64,000 bases of DNA from Mactromeris polynyma (lineage: Eukaryota > Mollusca > Bivalvia > Venerida > Mactridae), in NCBI GenBank assembly GCA_032209605.1, contig JASFXZ010000040.1:3720001-3784000 (forward strand), read 5' to 3'. The notes beneath the pieces are model-generated. The model was not told the DNA's origin. It did no database searches and saw only the letters and a list, made by a program, of their open reading frames with translations. Made by a program: the position numbers and the translations under genes. Every line of letters starts with the position of its first letter. Within the stretch, counting starts at the first letter, position 1. This document shows positions 46,500 through 57,961 of this stretch, one piece after another.

Positions 46500-47480
46500 A
46501 GAGCAGGAGTTCTCCATTGCCCCAGTGAAAATCTCCATTGCGTACCTGGAAAAACTTCATTGCAGTTGTGAATTCACATATATAAGTATTGTACATGCAT
46601 AATTGAAGAAATTTACACAATAAAAATCGGGTTAATGTGTGTTAGTTTACAAGTTTACGTGGTAGATATAATAGGGAAAAATCTCCATTGCGTCGGTGAA
46701 AAAATCTCCATTGCCCCAGTGAAAATCGTTATATATGTATTTGTTTACAATAGATCTATCATAACATATTTATAAACAATATCTACACATTTATATACCA
46801 CACTTTGTCGAATATGTGACATATTTAAAGTAAAAAACGCGGTATATTGAATTTTAATCTCCATTGCCCCAGTGAAAATCTCCATTGCCCCAGTGAAAAT
46901 CGTTATATATGTATTTGTTTACAATAGATCTATCATAACATATTTATAAACAATATCTACACATTTATATACCACACTTTGTCGAATATGTGACATATTT
47001 AAAGTAAAAAACGCGGTATATTGAATTTTAATCTCCATTGCCCCAGTGAAAATCTCCATTGCCCCAGTGAAAATCTCCATTGCCCCAGTGAAAATCTCCA
47101 TTGCCCCAGTGAAAATCTCCATTGCGTACCTGGAAAAACTTCATTGCAGTTGTGAATTCACATATATAAGTATTGTACATGCATAATTGAAGAAATTTAC
47201 ACAATAAAAATCGGGTTAATGTGTGTTAGTTTACAAGTTTACGTGGTAGATATAATAGGGAAAAATCTCCATTGCGCCGGTGAAAAAATCTCCATTGCCC
47301 CAGTGAAAATCGTTATATATGTATTTGTTTACAATAGATCTATCATAACATATTTATAAACAATATCTACACATTTATATACCACACTTTGTCGAATATG
47401 TGACATATTTAAAGTAAAAAACGCGGTATATTGAATTTCAATCTCCATTGCCCCCATAAATCTCCATTGCGTATTTTAGT
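46500..47480. repeat. Right-arm repeat block (mirror of 43621-44275, expanded)
   Basis: Contains the reverse-complement 21-bp array (CCCCAGTGAAAATCTCCATTG units, 47036-47122) and three copies of the 200-bp block against two in the left arm. The extra block at 46500-46853 shows that copy number changed in one arm after the arms formed. Confidence 0.85.
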
Positions 47481-47720
47481 CATACCGTGTTCATGCTTTT
47501 GAATTTGACTGCGCATCTTCCATCTTAGTTTTGCGTTATTTTTCGTCGTTCAGGCATGTATTTAATGTTCATAACTATCATTTTTTTAAAATATGTATCG
47601 ATGGAAATATATCGAGGATACATCGATACCGTTTCATTTGTTGACAGCTCTAAACTGAGGAAAATGAATAAACGACGTACTGCGAAAATTGAAAAGAATA
47701 ATATTGAGACTATCCCTCAC

Positions 47721-47899
47721 CATGAAATCAGCATCTCGGCGACTTCTTCGTCTTTTTCCAAGCCATTTTCGGCCTTTATATTAACCCATGTGTCAATAAA
47801 TGGCCCAATCCTGACGCTTTCGACACGTCTCTGTTTAGCTTGTGCAGCTTTCTGCTTCTTTTTAGTCGAACCAGTAACCGTTTTCGGCGGACCAGGCAT
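47721..47899 (-). CDS. Right-arm foldback exon, intact: basic N-terminus plus EVA motif
   Basis: Minus-strand exon of 179 nt: ATG at 47899, donor-like CATG/GTGAGG at 47721. It encodes a basic start (MPGPPKTVTGSTKKKQKAAQ, then KQRRVESVRI) and then FIDTWVNIKAENGL followed by EKDEEVAEMLIS. The W..lKaE.Gl..D.EVA..Ll pattern is seen at the N-terminus of various animal zinc-finger and transposon-derived proteins, so this may be the first exon of the element's own gene or a captured host exon. Without splicing the frame stops two bases later. The left copy is frameshifted. Confidence 0.5.
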
Positions 47900-48297
47900 T
47901 GTTTAGTCTTCGAATGTCGCGATCTTCACCTTGTGATCTCACGAGACCTTCCCACAATGCATTTCGAAATTTTGGCGCGAAATATAAATAGCTCTAACTA
48001 GGCGCGTAGGCCAAGATAGGAAATACCTGTTTTAAGCTTAAATTTGTATGGTTATAGAGGGTTCTTAAAAAAATAAATAATGCAAAATGAAAGAACAGGT
48101 CTGTACAAAGGTATTAACATGCAAAATTCCGAAATTTACGAGGATCGATTTTTTTGATAAAGTGACACTCACTACCTTTAAACAAACAGAAAACGCAGGT
48201 GAACCCTTCTGTACGCATCCCCCCTGGGGGAGGACACTCACAGACCCCGCATTCATTGCCTCGGTTAAATCAGTTTTGCCTCAAGCTACGGGCCTGT

Positions 48298-48320
48298 ATA
48301 TATATATATATATATATACA
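48298..48320. repeat. (TA)n microsatellite
   Basis: A TATATA run directly follows the right hAT terminus. Such a run may hide any target-site duplication. Confidence 0.9.
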
Positions 48321-49404
48321 TGCGTAAAATATATAATATAATATACCAACACTAAGTCTTGGTTTATTCGCGCCTTTTTTCTACGTTCATAAATCTACTC
48401 TGTTCTGAAATATGTACCTAGCATCCATAAAAACGTAATAATAATCATTCATGTAGGACTTAATACTCTAGTTTTATTTTTGATTTTTCTACCGATTACG
48501 TCGTTGACTATACTTATGCCTGGTACTGACATTTTAAGGATTGTATAATATCATTTCAAATACTGAGCAAAGCAATTTTATATATATTAATAACTAGTAA
48601 TAATTATGAAGTCATCAACACAAAGTTTTGCAAAATATTGAGCTTCGCTCTCTTACGTTGAAGATACGATATTGAAGCGAATTGTATACTTTGAGTATTA
48701 CGTGCCTGTGCATTATTCACGGAATGATTTATAAAAAAATATATAAAACTTATAAAATGAATATCAATTTTAATGCTTTTCAATTTATTTTATATAAGTT
48801 ATACAGGTGATTTGTCTGAACAATTGCAACATCTGTATAACATCAGAAATAGCATTAATATAATAATTTAAAAACAATTAAATAATGTCAACGCAAAAAA
48901 TATATTTATTGTACATGCAAGGTGTCCTGTAGATAGTTTTTTTGCGTCAATGAAGAAACTTTATCACCGTACTGATTGTGATCATTGGAACAGCTTCAAA
49001 ATGTTGTCTGCCACAAATGTAGCAGTCAGATACCCAGCGTGGCAATAGCGTGATTGGAAAGCATTTCTTGCACCAATCTTCAAACCAATTCGTGGAATAA
49101 GGTACTTTTAGGTTATTTGTTTTACCATTGGGATTACGATGAAACCTTAATTCACAAAATCGAACTCCAAATGTTTTTTTCTTTATGATAATAATACATA
49201 ATGTTTTAACCGTTTATCGGATAAATAGATCTAAGAAAGCCCGAGGCTACATGTTTATGTGTTATACCAGTTATCAATCGGTGATCATCGGAAAATTTAC
49301 GATCACTTACGGATCTGCATCGACTGGATTTATCTGATAAGCGATATTATTGGGTATGGTACCCCCGCTATACAAACGAGGGGGACACCCCGTCCTTGTA
49401 CCTC
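48321..49404. other. Intergenic DNA, nothing recognised
   Basis: A/T-rich; no supported gene. Confidence 0.4.
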
Positions 49405-49447
49405 CCCAGTCGTGCGTATCATCAAAAACAGCCCAGCTACGGCCCCG
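49405..49447 (-). mobile_element. Degenerate hAT terminus
   Basis: GTGCGTATCATCAAAAACAG then GCCCAGCTACGGCCCC is the inverted form of the CCCGTAGCTGGGC terminus at 41677, with the associated GATACGCACG word. It is probably the end of another copy, otherwise decayed. Confidence 0.5.
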
Positions 49448-50400
49448 GAGCCCTTTTGTGTTAAGGACCGCATGTGAATAAAGGTTGATTTTTTAAATCT
49501 CAATTCATCGACATGGAGATCTACACTATCTAATGGCGATACCTATTTTTCATTTTAGTCACCCATCCATATGAAAACTTGCACCGAAAATTAGCATTAT
49601 TAACGTCTCCTTTTAATTATTCCAAATGTATTTCGTTTACAATTTTAGTCATAAAGGTTTAGTAATGACTGGTTTGATTAATTTGGAATAAAATAATTAT
49701 TCAGGGAACTCCCTATTTTTTTACTATTTCATATTGTTTATCCAGTCACTTATATTGAAACCGCTATGGATTTCATGAATGGCTTAGTGCTTAAGTACAA
49801 TGGAAGCATCCTGCCAGAATTTTGGTACATCATGGTGGGAGTGAAAAACGTCTCGTCTGTAAAAATGCTGGTGTGTCCAGCGTCGCGCAGTTCTTTTATT
49901 CTTCGCAGGTCATGGATTCTGCTCAGTAAACATCGTCTCTCTCCATCAGGACGCGTCTATTAGACATGTGTAACCCGAGATATGATGTGATGGTGGACAT
50001 CGGAGTACAGACAAAGTACGGGGGTCATGTCACCATTATGAAATTACATAGTTGAAATGACAAAGCATGACGCTGTTTGTTTCTCGTATTTATTTAGTAC
50101 AGTTTCAGTGAATCTGAATCCGAACTGCTGATCCCAATTTGTAAAATAATTTTTACGAAGAAATGTATAACAGAGCTGGTTCTCCCTGACTAAATTGGCA
50201 AGAAGTCGCTTCCGTCGCCTACTCGTCCGTGTATTTCGAAAGTTGAGGGAGCACTGCCAGTGCTTCGGCTCGTATGTTGTGGCTCCAGCCTCAGTCCAGG
50301 ACCAGGGACAGGCTGGTTTAACAAGCCTCTTTCATGTACTTGGACTTGCCCAACAAGTTGTCTAAATCAACGTTTTCGTTAAGAAATATACGATGGCACC
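49448..50400. other. Intergenic DNA, nothing recognised
   Basis: Open frame 49766-49963 shows no domain; nothing else is supported. Confidence 0.4.
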
Positions 50401-50414
50401 TGTATAAGACAAAT

Positions 50415-50630
50415 TCATCCTCATCATCCTCATATCTTTAATCGTCATTATCATCATTATAATTATAAGCATCATCAGCTATAATCGTCATTATCATCAT
50501 AGTTATCATCATAATCATCATCAACAACAATGAGGATGATGAGGATTATTATTACATGTATTATTATTATTATTGTTGTTGTTTTTGTTGTAGTTGTTGC
50601 TGTTGCTTTTGTTGTAATTATTGTTTGTGG
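50415..50630. repeat. Trinucleotide-rich (TCA)n / (ATT)n / (GTT)n stretch
   Basis: Interrupted ATCATC and ATTATT runs pass into TTGTTGTTG. It is simple sequence. Confidence 0.85.
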
Positions 50631-51270
50631 TCAATGGATAAGATATGTCCTCCAGCATGTTTGCTTATGAGTTGACTGGTGGCTGCACAGCAAATGTTTT
50701 AGCCTTCATGTCTTCTATGTTATCATGCCAATTTGAAGGGAGAGCAAGGTAGACTCTTAGCCTAATGTTTTGTTGTCATCGGTGATTTTAACGCTCTTCT
50801 TTTTCCGCAGAAGTATTGTATCTGAAATGAACAAAACAACCACAACTAGTTTTAACCCAAGAGATAATTCATTTGGCCTGAATAACCATTGTGCTGAAGC
50901 ACTTATGCAGTGAATTTGTTTTTAAGAGATTAGGCCACATGTTAGAAAATAAATAACTATTTTAGATATTTAAAACATTTGATAATGAGTGTCATTACTT
51001 TGCAAGTTATATTTGCAAACGTGGAGGGAGAACTTTCAACAATTTTTACTTATCTTGATTATTTTTGTCGTAAATCACTAATAGCTTTACAATGTTAGAC
51101 ATGTATATGATACAAACTAAACCTCGTGCACGGGAATCGAGAGCGCCTGGTACGTTACATTTACAAGAGCTCATAAATCCCATTCGATTGAAAAATTAAT
51201 TTTGAAGCGATTCGTCCGTGTTTTATAGGATATGATATCGAAAAGTAACTTCGTGTGAAATTTAAGCAAA

Positions 51271-51513
51271 ATGCATTGCTCTATGATAAAAAAACTTGAG
51301 AAGTTCAGTGCGTCTTTACCATCTATACGTCAAGCACTCCGTCTAAACAGACACATTAGTTCATACAGAATGAGTGTTGAACATGCTATCGCTGAACTAA
51401 AAAGTTATAGAAGTTTAAGTAGAGTGGGGAGGCATCCGCGAAATCGGTTGTTCATTACAATGCGTGTCTGTGCTAAACGTTTATGTAGGCGAATTATTGT
51501 TTTAATTGTGTAA
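51271..51513 (+). pseudogene. DDE (HARBI1/DDE_Tnp_4-like) transposase C-terminal fragment
   Basis: An 80-codon frame reads NRHISSYRMSVEHAIAELKS then YRSLSRVGRHPRNRL. (R)..VEHAIA.LK.YR.L is the segment that carries the last acidic catalytic residue in HARBI1-type and related DDE transposases. The first two catalytic residues are missing. No other part of the transposase was found in the flanks. Confidence 0.55.
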
Positions 51514-52408
51514 CCAAGTTCGTTTGACATTCGAAAATAAGTAAGCATGTACCTGTAGTCGTTAACTAATACATATGTAATTGTCCAACTTGTGGCATTA
51601 CAACTCAAACGTGAGAAACGTAAATAGGGTTTGCACCTTTAAGTCAAAGTGCACGTTAAACTTTTGAGAAAACCCCCTCTTTACGTTCCTATTCCGATGT
51701 CCACACCCGACCTCCGATATCCGTTGCACATATCTATTGATTGGACAGCTGGAGTAAGTGAACTTCATCTTAAAAGTACAATAACGCCTCAATGCTTGTG
51801 GTTAAGTTTATCTATACCTGAGGAGGGTTGTAAACAATTGTGAGGTGGTCAGCTATAACGAAAATTGTTTTTGGAAATTATTGACCAATAGACCTAACCT
51901 CATGTTCAGAAGCGCAACTCCTACCACACTTACTGAGATAATCCTGGTTTAATAGTCTAACGGTCTATGCTTTTGAGTGTGACTCGGCACTAACTAGAAA
52001 TTGGTATTCACAAATGTTACGGCAGCTGGAATACACTCGAATGAGTGAGGAGGGTGCGGCCATTTGACAGTGACTCCAACTACACTCAAGTGTCGTTTGT
52101 TTATACCGATTTAGGAAACTCAAGTAAATTTACAATATGTCTATGTTTTTATTGAATGATATTCGCGTTGATAATGTATTGGCCACTAATGTAAATATTA
52201 TAATAGCTCTATGTATATTTAACACAGCATGTATTTTACATGGCGCACTGCATTACTTTCTTGTATAAAAGGAGCCCAAAATTATGAATCAAAGATGTTT
52301 TAGCCATTGTAGCAACAGCACTGATGAAGCCCATTCAAACATGTTTGCGTTAAAATGAGCCAGATACATCTTTAAAACAGCATATATTTTTGCATATCAC
52401 ACGCAAAA
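51514..52408. other. Intergenic DNA, nothing recognised
   Basis: No supported gene. Confidence 0.4.
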
Positions 52409-52985
52409 ATAGGAGGGGTGTTCGTAAAGTTTCGGGAAAGTGTAATAATAAATATTTATCAATAAGATTTCGACTGTAACAATATCAAAGTATATCTTAT
52501 CAAATGCATTACTTTTTTTCTATATATCACAAATAGCATACATTCTATTGTCGCTATAGCAACGACATGTAGACGTGACTGGGGCAGCTACAAATAACAC
52601 ATGCGTATTGTTACTAAAACTCATAACAGTTGGTTTCTAAACAATGGATTATGCTTAAATCTTTTTGAAATACTTTTCTGCATACTTAATACACTTTCCC
52701 ATCTATGTACCCATGAGTTATAGCATGTTCTGTAATGTTCAGTAGGTATTTTCCTTATGCATTCGCGCACAACCGCTGGTAGGTCGTCGACGTCTTCAAA
52801 TCTGGATCCTCGTTACTCTGTTTTGATGGTAGGAAACATCCAGAAATCGAACGGCACAAGATCTGGGGAATAAGGTGCATGTCTAACCAAGTCAATTCCC
52901 AACTCTGTTAGTGTTGCCTTGGTAACCACAGACGAATGATTTACTTTTACCCATTCAAACACAAAATTTCACTGAATATCTTTGA
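52409..52985 (-). pseudogene. mariner-type transposase C-terminus with 3' terminal repeat
   Basis: On the minus strand the frame gives EWVKVNHSSVVT, LTELGIDLVRHAPYSPDLVP and FDFWMFPTIK, a stop, then RGSRFEDVDDLP and a tail with SWVHRWESV. YSPDL.P.D(F/Y)...F is the block holding the third catalytic Asp (here in FDF) of mariner elements. About 200 bp further, at 52413-52437, GGGGTGTTCGTAAAGTTTCG matches a typical mariner terminal repeat. The 5' half is replaced by the 65-bp minisatellite beginning near 52986. Confidence 0.8.
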
Positions 52986-54310
52986 TCTGGGTTTATTTTC
53001 ACTTCTTGATAGATAAGCCTGGACCTGCGCCATCGATACCTGCCAACCAAACAATTACACCTCCACGAATACACACCGCTAAGCCTGGACCTGCGCCTTC
53101 CATACCCGCCCACAAGACCTAAATAACTCCATGGAGAAACACTGCTCAGCCCGGACCGGCGCCATCGATACCCGCCAACCTGACCTAGACAATTCCATTG
53201 AGACCCACCGCTCAGACCAGATCTGCGCCATCAATAACCGCCAACCAGACCTAACTAACTCCATGGAGACACACCGCTAAGCCTGGACCTGCGCCATCGA
53301 TACCCGCCCACCTGACCTAGACAACTCGACGAATACACACCGCTAAGCCTGGACCTGCGCCATCGATACCTGTCAACAGTCAGTGACAACTCGACGAATA
53401 CACACCGCTAAGTCTGGACCTGCGCCATCGATACCTGTCAACAGTCAGTGACAACTCGACGAATACACACCGCTAAGCCTGGACCTGCGCCATCGATACC
53501 CGCCTACCTGACCTAGACAATTCCATTGAGACCCACCGCTCAGACCAGATCTGCGCCATCAATAACCGCCAACCAGACCTAACTAACTCCATGGAGACAC
53601 ACCGCTAAGCCTGGACCTGCGCCATCGATACCCGCCCACCTGACCTAGACAACTCGACGAATACACACCGCTAAGCCTGGACCTGCGCCATCGATACCTG
53701 TCAACAGTCAGTGACAACTCGACGAATACACACCGCTAAGCCTGGACCTGCGCCATCGATACCTGTCAACAGTCAGTGACAACTCGACGAATACACACCG
53801 CTAAGCCTGGACCTGCGCCATCGATACCTGTCAACAGTCAGTGACAACTCGACGAATACACACCGCTAAGCCTGGACCTGCGCCATCGATACCTGTCAAC
53901 AGTCAGTGACAACTCGACGAATACACACCGCTAAGCCTGGACCTGCGCCATCGATACCTGCCAACAGTCAGTGACAACTCCACGGATACATATCGCTCAG
54001 CCCGGACTGGCGCCATCGATACCCGCCCACCAGACCTAGACAACTCCAAGGAGACCCACCGCTCAGACCAGACCTGCGCAATCAATAACCGCCCACCGGA
54101 CCTAAATAACTACACGGAGATCCACCGCACAGCCCGGACTGGCGCCATTGATACTCGCCCACCAGACCTAGACAACTCCAAGGAGACCCACCGCTCAGAC
54201 CAGACCTGCGCCATCAATAACCGCCCACCGGACCTAAATAACTACACGGAGATCCACCGCACAGCCCGGACTGGCGCCATCGATACCCGCCAACCTGACC
54301 TAGACAACTT
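52986..54310. repeat. 65-bp minisatellite, about 20 units
   Basis: The unit contains ACCGCTAAGCCTGGACCTGC, GCCATCGATACC and CAACTCGACGAATACACA. The central part (53340-53990) is homogeneous; the edges carry variants (CAGACCAGATCTGCGCCATC, CCGGACTGGCGCC). A two-unit block (53150-53340) is repeated at 53460-53660. It is markedly more GC-rich than its surroundings. Minus-strand frames are repeat artefacts. Confidence 0.95.
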
Positions 54311-54840
54311 TTATTTCAAAATCTGACGTCGGAAAGTTGTTTTGGTGCCAATTAAAATAAAATATGTAAAAAGGCATTTTTGATGACTTTCATGATTTAT
54401 TGCATTCAATATTTGCATCAATCAATACAATTACATTGATTATTGTGCATATACAATAGTGATGTCTATAGAAAACACATATCACCTTAATTGACTGATT
54501 GACATATCTTGTATTTTTCAGTAAACAACAAAGACAGTAGTAACCATGTTGTATAAGTAGTACAAATCTAGAGATACGTAGTTTATTCTGTTTATAAAAT
54601 GCAGTTAAAAAATATCTACATCTCTGAATAATTGGCTATTTTGAAAATTTCTAATTCTACTTTGTATAGTCAGCAAATTTGTGATAAATGTGAAGATAGA
54701 TATAAATCAAAGGAACGTTAGTGTACACTGTTAATGTCAAACAATATAACATTGGAATTATAAAAATACGCAAACATTTTATTTTATCAATAATTAAAAA
54801 CACTTTAGTATTAATAGTATTTGCATTGCATGAATATGCG
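54311..54840. other. Intergenic DNA, nothing recognised
   Basis: A/T-rich; no gene or element seen. Confidence 0.45.
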
Positions 54841-54845
54841 TAATG

Positions 54846-55267
54846 CAGGCGCGGATCCAGGATTTTGGGTTAGGGGGGGCGTAAAGTGGTCTAGGGGGGT
54901 CCGGGGGCATGCTCCCCCGGAAAATTTTGAAAATAATGGATCCATCTGGTGCATTCTGAGGATTCAGAAATACTTTATTTTGTATTGAAAAAGGATAGCT
55001 TTCAAGGCAAAATCAATCCAAATAGCACACTTTTATGAAATATCAAGATTTCATGACCAGGTGTCTCAATTTAAGACGAGAGATTCCAGAGATGTTGTGT
55101 TATTTTTGGAGTAAATTCGACAAAGTACTAGTATTATTGCGAGCGGAGCGAGCGAAAAAAATACACATTTAGTCCTTTTCTCATTCAGAACAAAATAAAA
55201 TTACGTATGCACGGACGATTTTAGGGGGGGCGTACGCCCCTTCCGCCCCCCCCTGAATCCGCCCTTG
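54846..55267. mobile_element. 422-bp non-autonomous hAT-like element, TAATG duplication
   Basis: The left end CAGGCGCGGATCCAGG and the right end CCTGAATCCGCCCTTG form a 16-bp TIR with three mismatches. TAATG flanks it on both sides (54841-54845 and 55268-55272). Sub-terminal G-runs (GGGGGGGCGT, GGGGGGTCCGGGGGCATGCT) match the layout of the 34222 element. It has no open frame. Confidence 0.9.
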
Positions 55268-55276
55268 TAATGTATA

Positions 55277-55461
55277 CAGTCAAACCTGTCTGTAAAGACC
55301 ACCCATGGGAACAGCAAAATGTGGTCTTACAGGTGGTCTCATTTAACAGATTTAATATCATTGAAAAATGGTCTGATGGGAGATAAAATTGGTGGTCTTT
55401 GCAGACAGGTTTTGCAATAGTGGTCTTTGTTCGCAGGTGGTCTTTAACACAGGTTTGACTG
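55277..55461. mobile_element. 185-bp TA-flanked MITE, CAGTCAAACCTGT termini
   Basis: CAGTCAAACCTGTCTGTAAA at the left; right end ACAGGTTTGACTG. TA lies outside each end (55275-55276 and 55462-55463). Internal AAGACCACC/GGTGGTCTTT repeats are seen. It starts four bases after the TAATG duplication of the neighbouring element. The end sequence and TA target are those of Tc1/mariner-type or ISL2EU-type non-autonomous elements. Confidence 0.88.
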
Positions 55462-55463
55462 TA

Positions 55464-57281
55464 TTGTTACAATGGCAACTAATCCATTAACATACCTTAA
55501 TGACTAATTACCTTATTCAGGCTTTATTATCAATTTATCACACATTCGATCGGCATACATGTAGAAAATACATAATTCACAATTATGTCGCACAATATTT
55601 TCCTTAAATAAAACAAATTTCTCATGATGACATCTCGTCATTCAAAAGTAGTTTGCGTTACCGCGATTATAAAAGACCATGAAACATCGCGGTTAGATCT
55701 AGATTTGTATAGATAATTATCAAAATCCGATGATGACTCATGTTTTATTGTTGCGTCAAGGAGTTACATACCCTTTTCTGGAAGTGTTTAAGTTATACCT
55801 AGAAATATGTCAATAGGATATAAGTGCTAACACTTTACTTAATCGAGGGGCCTAACTCTGCTTTAACTAAATGAATCTCCAGGTGCCAAATGTCATGTGA
55901 TTACTGATATATTCTTTTGAAGATTCGTTAACTTTAGATCAAATACTTTTTAGATATGAGCGACATCAACTTAAGTCGGACGGAAGTACGGCAAAAAGTA
56001 AATCGAAGTGCATCTCTCAAAATATAAAAAGACGAGATAACAAAATGCTACTAAAATGTAAGTGATGACAGAGATCCCTACACGAGGAGATTGCTTCAGC
56101 AAATGTGCGGACAACCATATGGAGTACACTTTCATTCTATCCTCTATCCCTTCGCCTGGTTGTTTATCTGATTGCTTTTTTGCCTATCTTAATGATACTA
56201 TAAGAAATTGTTTAATGTAAAATATTTTAGCCGAAACGTCTACAGTTCAACGTAATTAAATGCCATTCATGAAATAATTGCGGAAGATATATAAATAATG
56301 ACTTCATTTCATTCATATTACATGACTGCAATTTTCTTTGTATTTAAGTGGAAAAACTAATTCGGAAATGACTGAACAACCAATTCCATATCGTGGACTC
56401 AGTCATCAGTGTTGCACAAACGATGTAAAGCTCAAGTTCCTACGCAGAAAATGGGAAGTGATGTTGAAAAAACTCATGTTTTACATGTATGTAACAAAAC
56501 TGAGGCTAAACAAATTGTCTGTTTCTAGTAACCCGGCCGACCCTTTTATTATATCACTAATTTCTGTGCCTAGATTCCTGAATACCAGATATACGAGTCC
56601 TATACAAATGCATTGACATTAAAGCCATACGTACCTACCCAACATTGTTCAGCATGTTAGATAAAAAAACAAACGCATTTTCTATGCCTCTTATTAAGTA
56701 AGCCGTAGTTGTGCTTTATTTGCCTTTATAAACCCTTTGTATATTGAACATTCTCAGAAACGACCCTTTTTGAGGAACAGAAAAATACGTATCGATTATT
56801 TCTTTATAAGTATTTACTATCAATTTAATATCTCCATAGTAACACTCTCGAATCAACAGTCGAGATTTATACTGTCTGCCAAATGGTGTAGTTCTGCATG
56901 GAAACATCGCATTGTACATGTTGATGTGCTCATAACATTATAACAATGGTGTTTGTATACATTTCATTTATTTCATTTGCCTATTAGTAGAGTTACAATT
57001 CATTTCCCTTTTTTTAAATCCCATATATGTCCATGTGCCCCAAAAGTGTATTATAGAAACAATCTGCTTACACATTATTTTGTATTACTGCTTCCGTTCT
57101 TACCATACTTCCTGTTCAATGATAAGCTACTTACAACCACTTGAAACCATCTTCCGACACTGCGAAACAATTGGATTTAAAACTGTCATTACATTTACAT
57201 CATAATTACGCACAAGTCGCCTTCTTATGATGATTAAAATTTCCTATGATTATATGACTACATGTCTGAACATACATTGTG
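55464..57281. other. Intergenic DNA, nothing recognised
   Basis: Several short frames (56338-57144) show no domain. Confidence 0.4.
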
Positions 57282-57289
57282 TATTTAAG
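57282..57289 (+). promoter_or_regulatory. Candidate TATA-like box of the secreted-peptide gene
   Basis: TATTTAAG lies about 680 bp upstream of the start codon. About 130 bp further is AAAG/GTACAG, a possible donor at 57421/57422. With the acceptor TTTTGTTTTCAG ending at 57891, this would give a 5'UTR exon and a 470-bp intron. This is an inference from spacing only. Confidence 0.3.
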
Positions 57290-57961
57290 ACAAACAAAAC
57301 CCTACTTTACACCAAACCAACATTTCTACTCGACACGAGAACGAAGAATTATCTGACTGTAAATTGCTGAGCACGTGAGAAAAGAATCAAAATATTAGAA
57401 GCAATATTTCAACAACTAAAGGTACAGTTCTTTTACAACAAACAGTACGATGTATCTGAAATTAATGGTGTTTCGTTTTTGATAATTGAACGTAATACCG
57501 ATTTTTAAAATCTGAAACATTTCAATGTACCATTTCTTAAAGAAATTGACAATTCAACCATCAAATAATTTTATTATCAAGTCTATATCATGTCCAGTAA
57601 TGTTAATATAATTTATTTACTTTTAATGGATGGATGATATGTGTGATTTAGGACGTTCTCGTATTGGTTCAGAAGTGTCTGTGATGTAAACCGGTATTTT
57701 CTGAACATTATCGTAGTATCATGTGTGGTTATCCTTTCTTGTACTCGTAAAATATCGAAAGCTTTGAAAAGTTCACAAGAATTTACTTTAATCACCATTA
57801 TAATTTATGAATGTAATATCGTATATGTATACAATTATCGTTTTAATATATCATGAAGGGGTGATTATCTTACTGTATCTTTTGTTTTCAGGTAGGATAC
57901 CAATAGTATCCGAACACTGAACAATTCGAATCAGCATACACATACAACTACAATCCAAATC

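Larger units (their letters stand above)
42925..48177. mobile_element. 5.25-kb foldback element flanked by TTAA (Kolobok-like)
   Basis: Arms begin AGGTAGTGAGTGTCAC and end GTGACACTCACTACCT, and TTAA lies on each side (42921-42924 and 48178-48181). The inverted arms pair from 42925 to about 44247 and from 48177 back to about 46854, roughly 1.3 kb each and nearly identical with single-base indels. The loop is about 2.6 kb and includes an extra copy of the arm's inner repeat (46500-46853). Each arm carries the same short first exon pointing into the loop, and 21-bp arrays of GGGGCAATGGAGATTTTCAC. TTAA duplication is used by piggyBac and Kolobok superfamilies; the AG start favours Kolobok. No DDE domain was recognised. 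Confidence 0.8.
41677..48296 (+). mobile_element. Decayed hAT element split by a foldback insertion
   Basis: The left terminus CAGGCCCGTAGCTGGGCATA at 41677 and the right terminus CAAGCTACGGGCCTG ending at 48296 share a 13-bp TIR (CAGGCCCGTAGCT). Between them lies a hAT transposase C-terminal remnant (42119-42589) in the orientation expected for this pair. The 42925-48177 insertion accounts for the excess length; without it the element would be about 1.4 kb. The flanks do not show a clear 8-bp target duplication, so the pairing is an inference. Confidence 0.55.

Noticed and set aside
53079..54085. Ser/Trp/Arg-rich minus-strand repeat protein
   Set aside because: By-product of the 65-bp minisatellite; no start, no domain.
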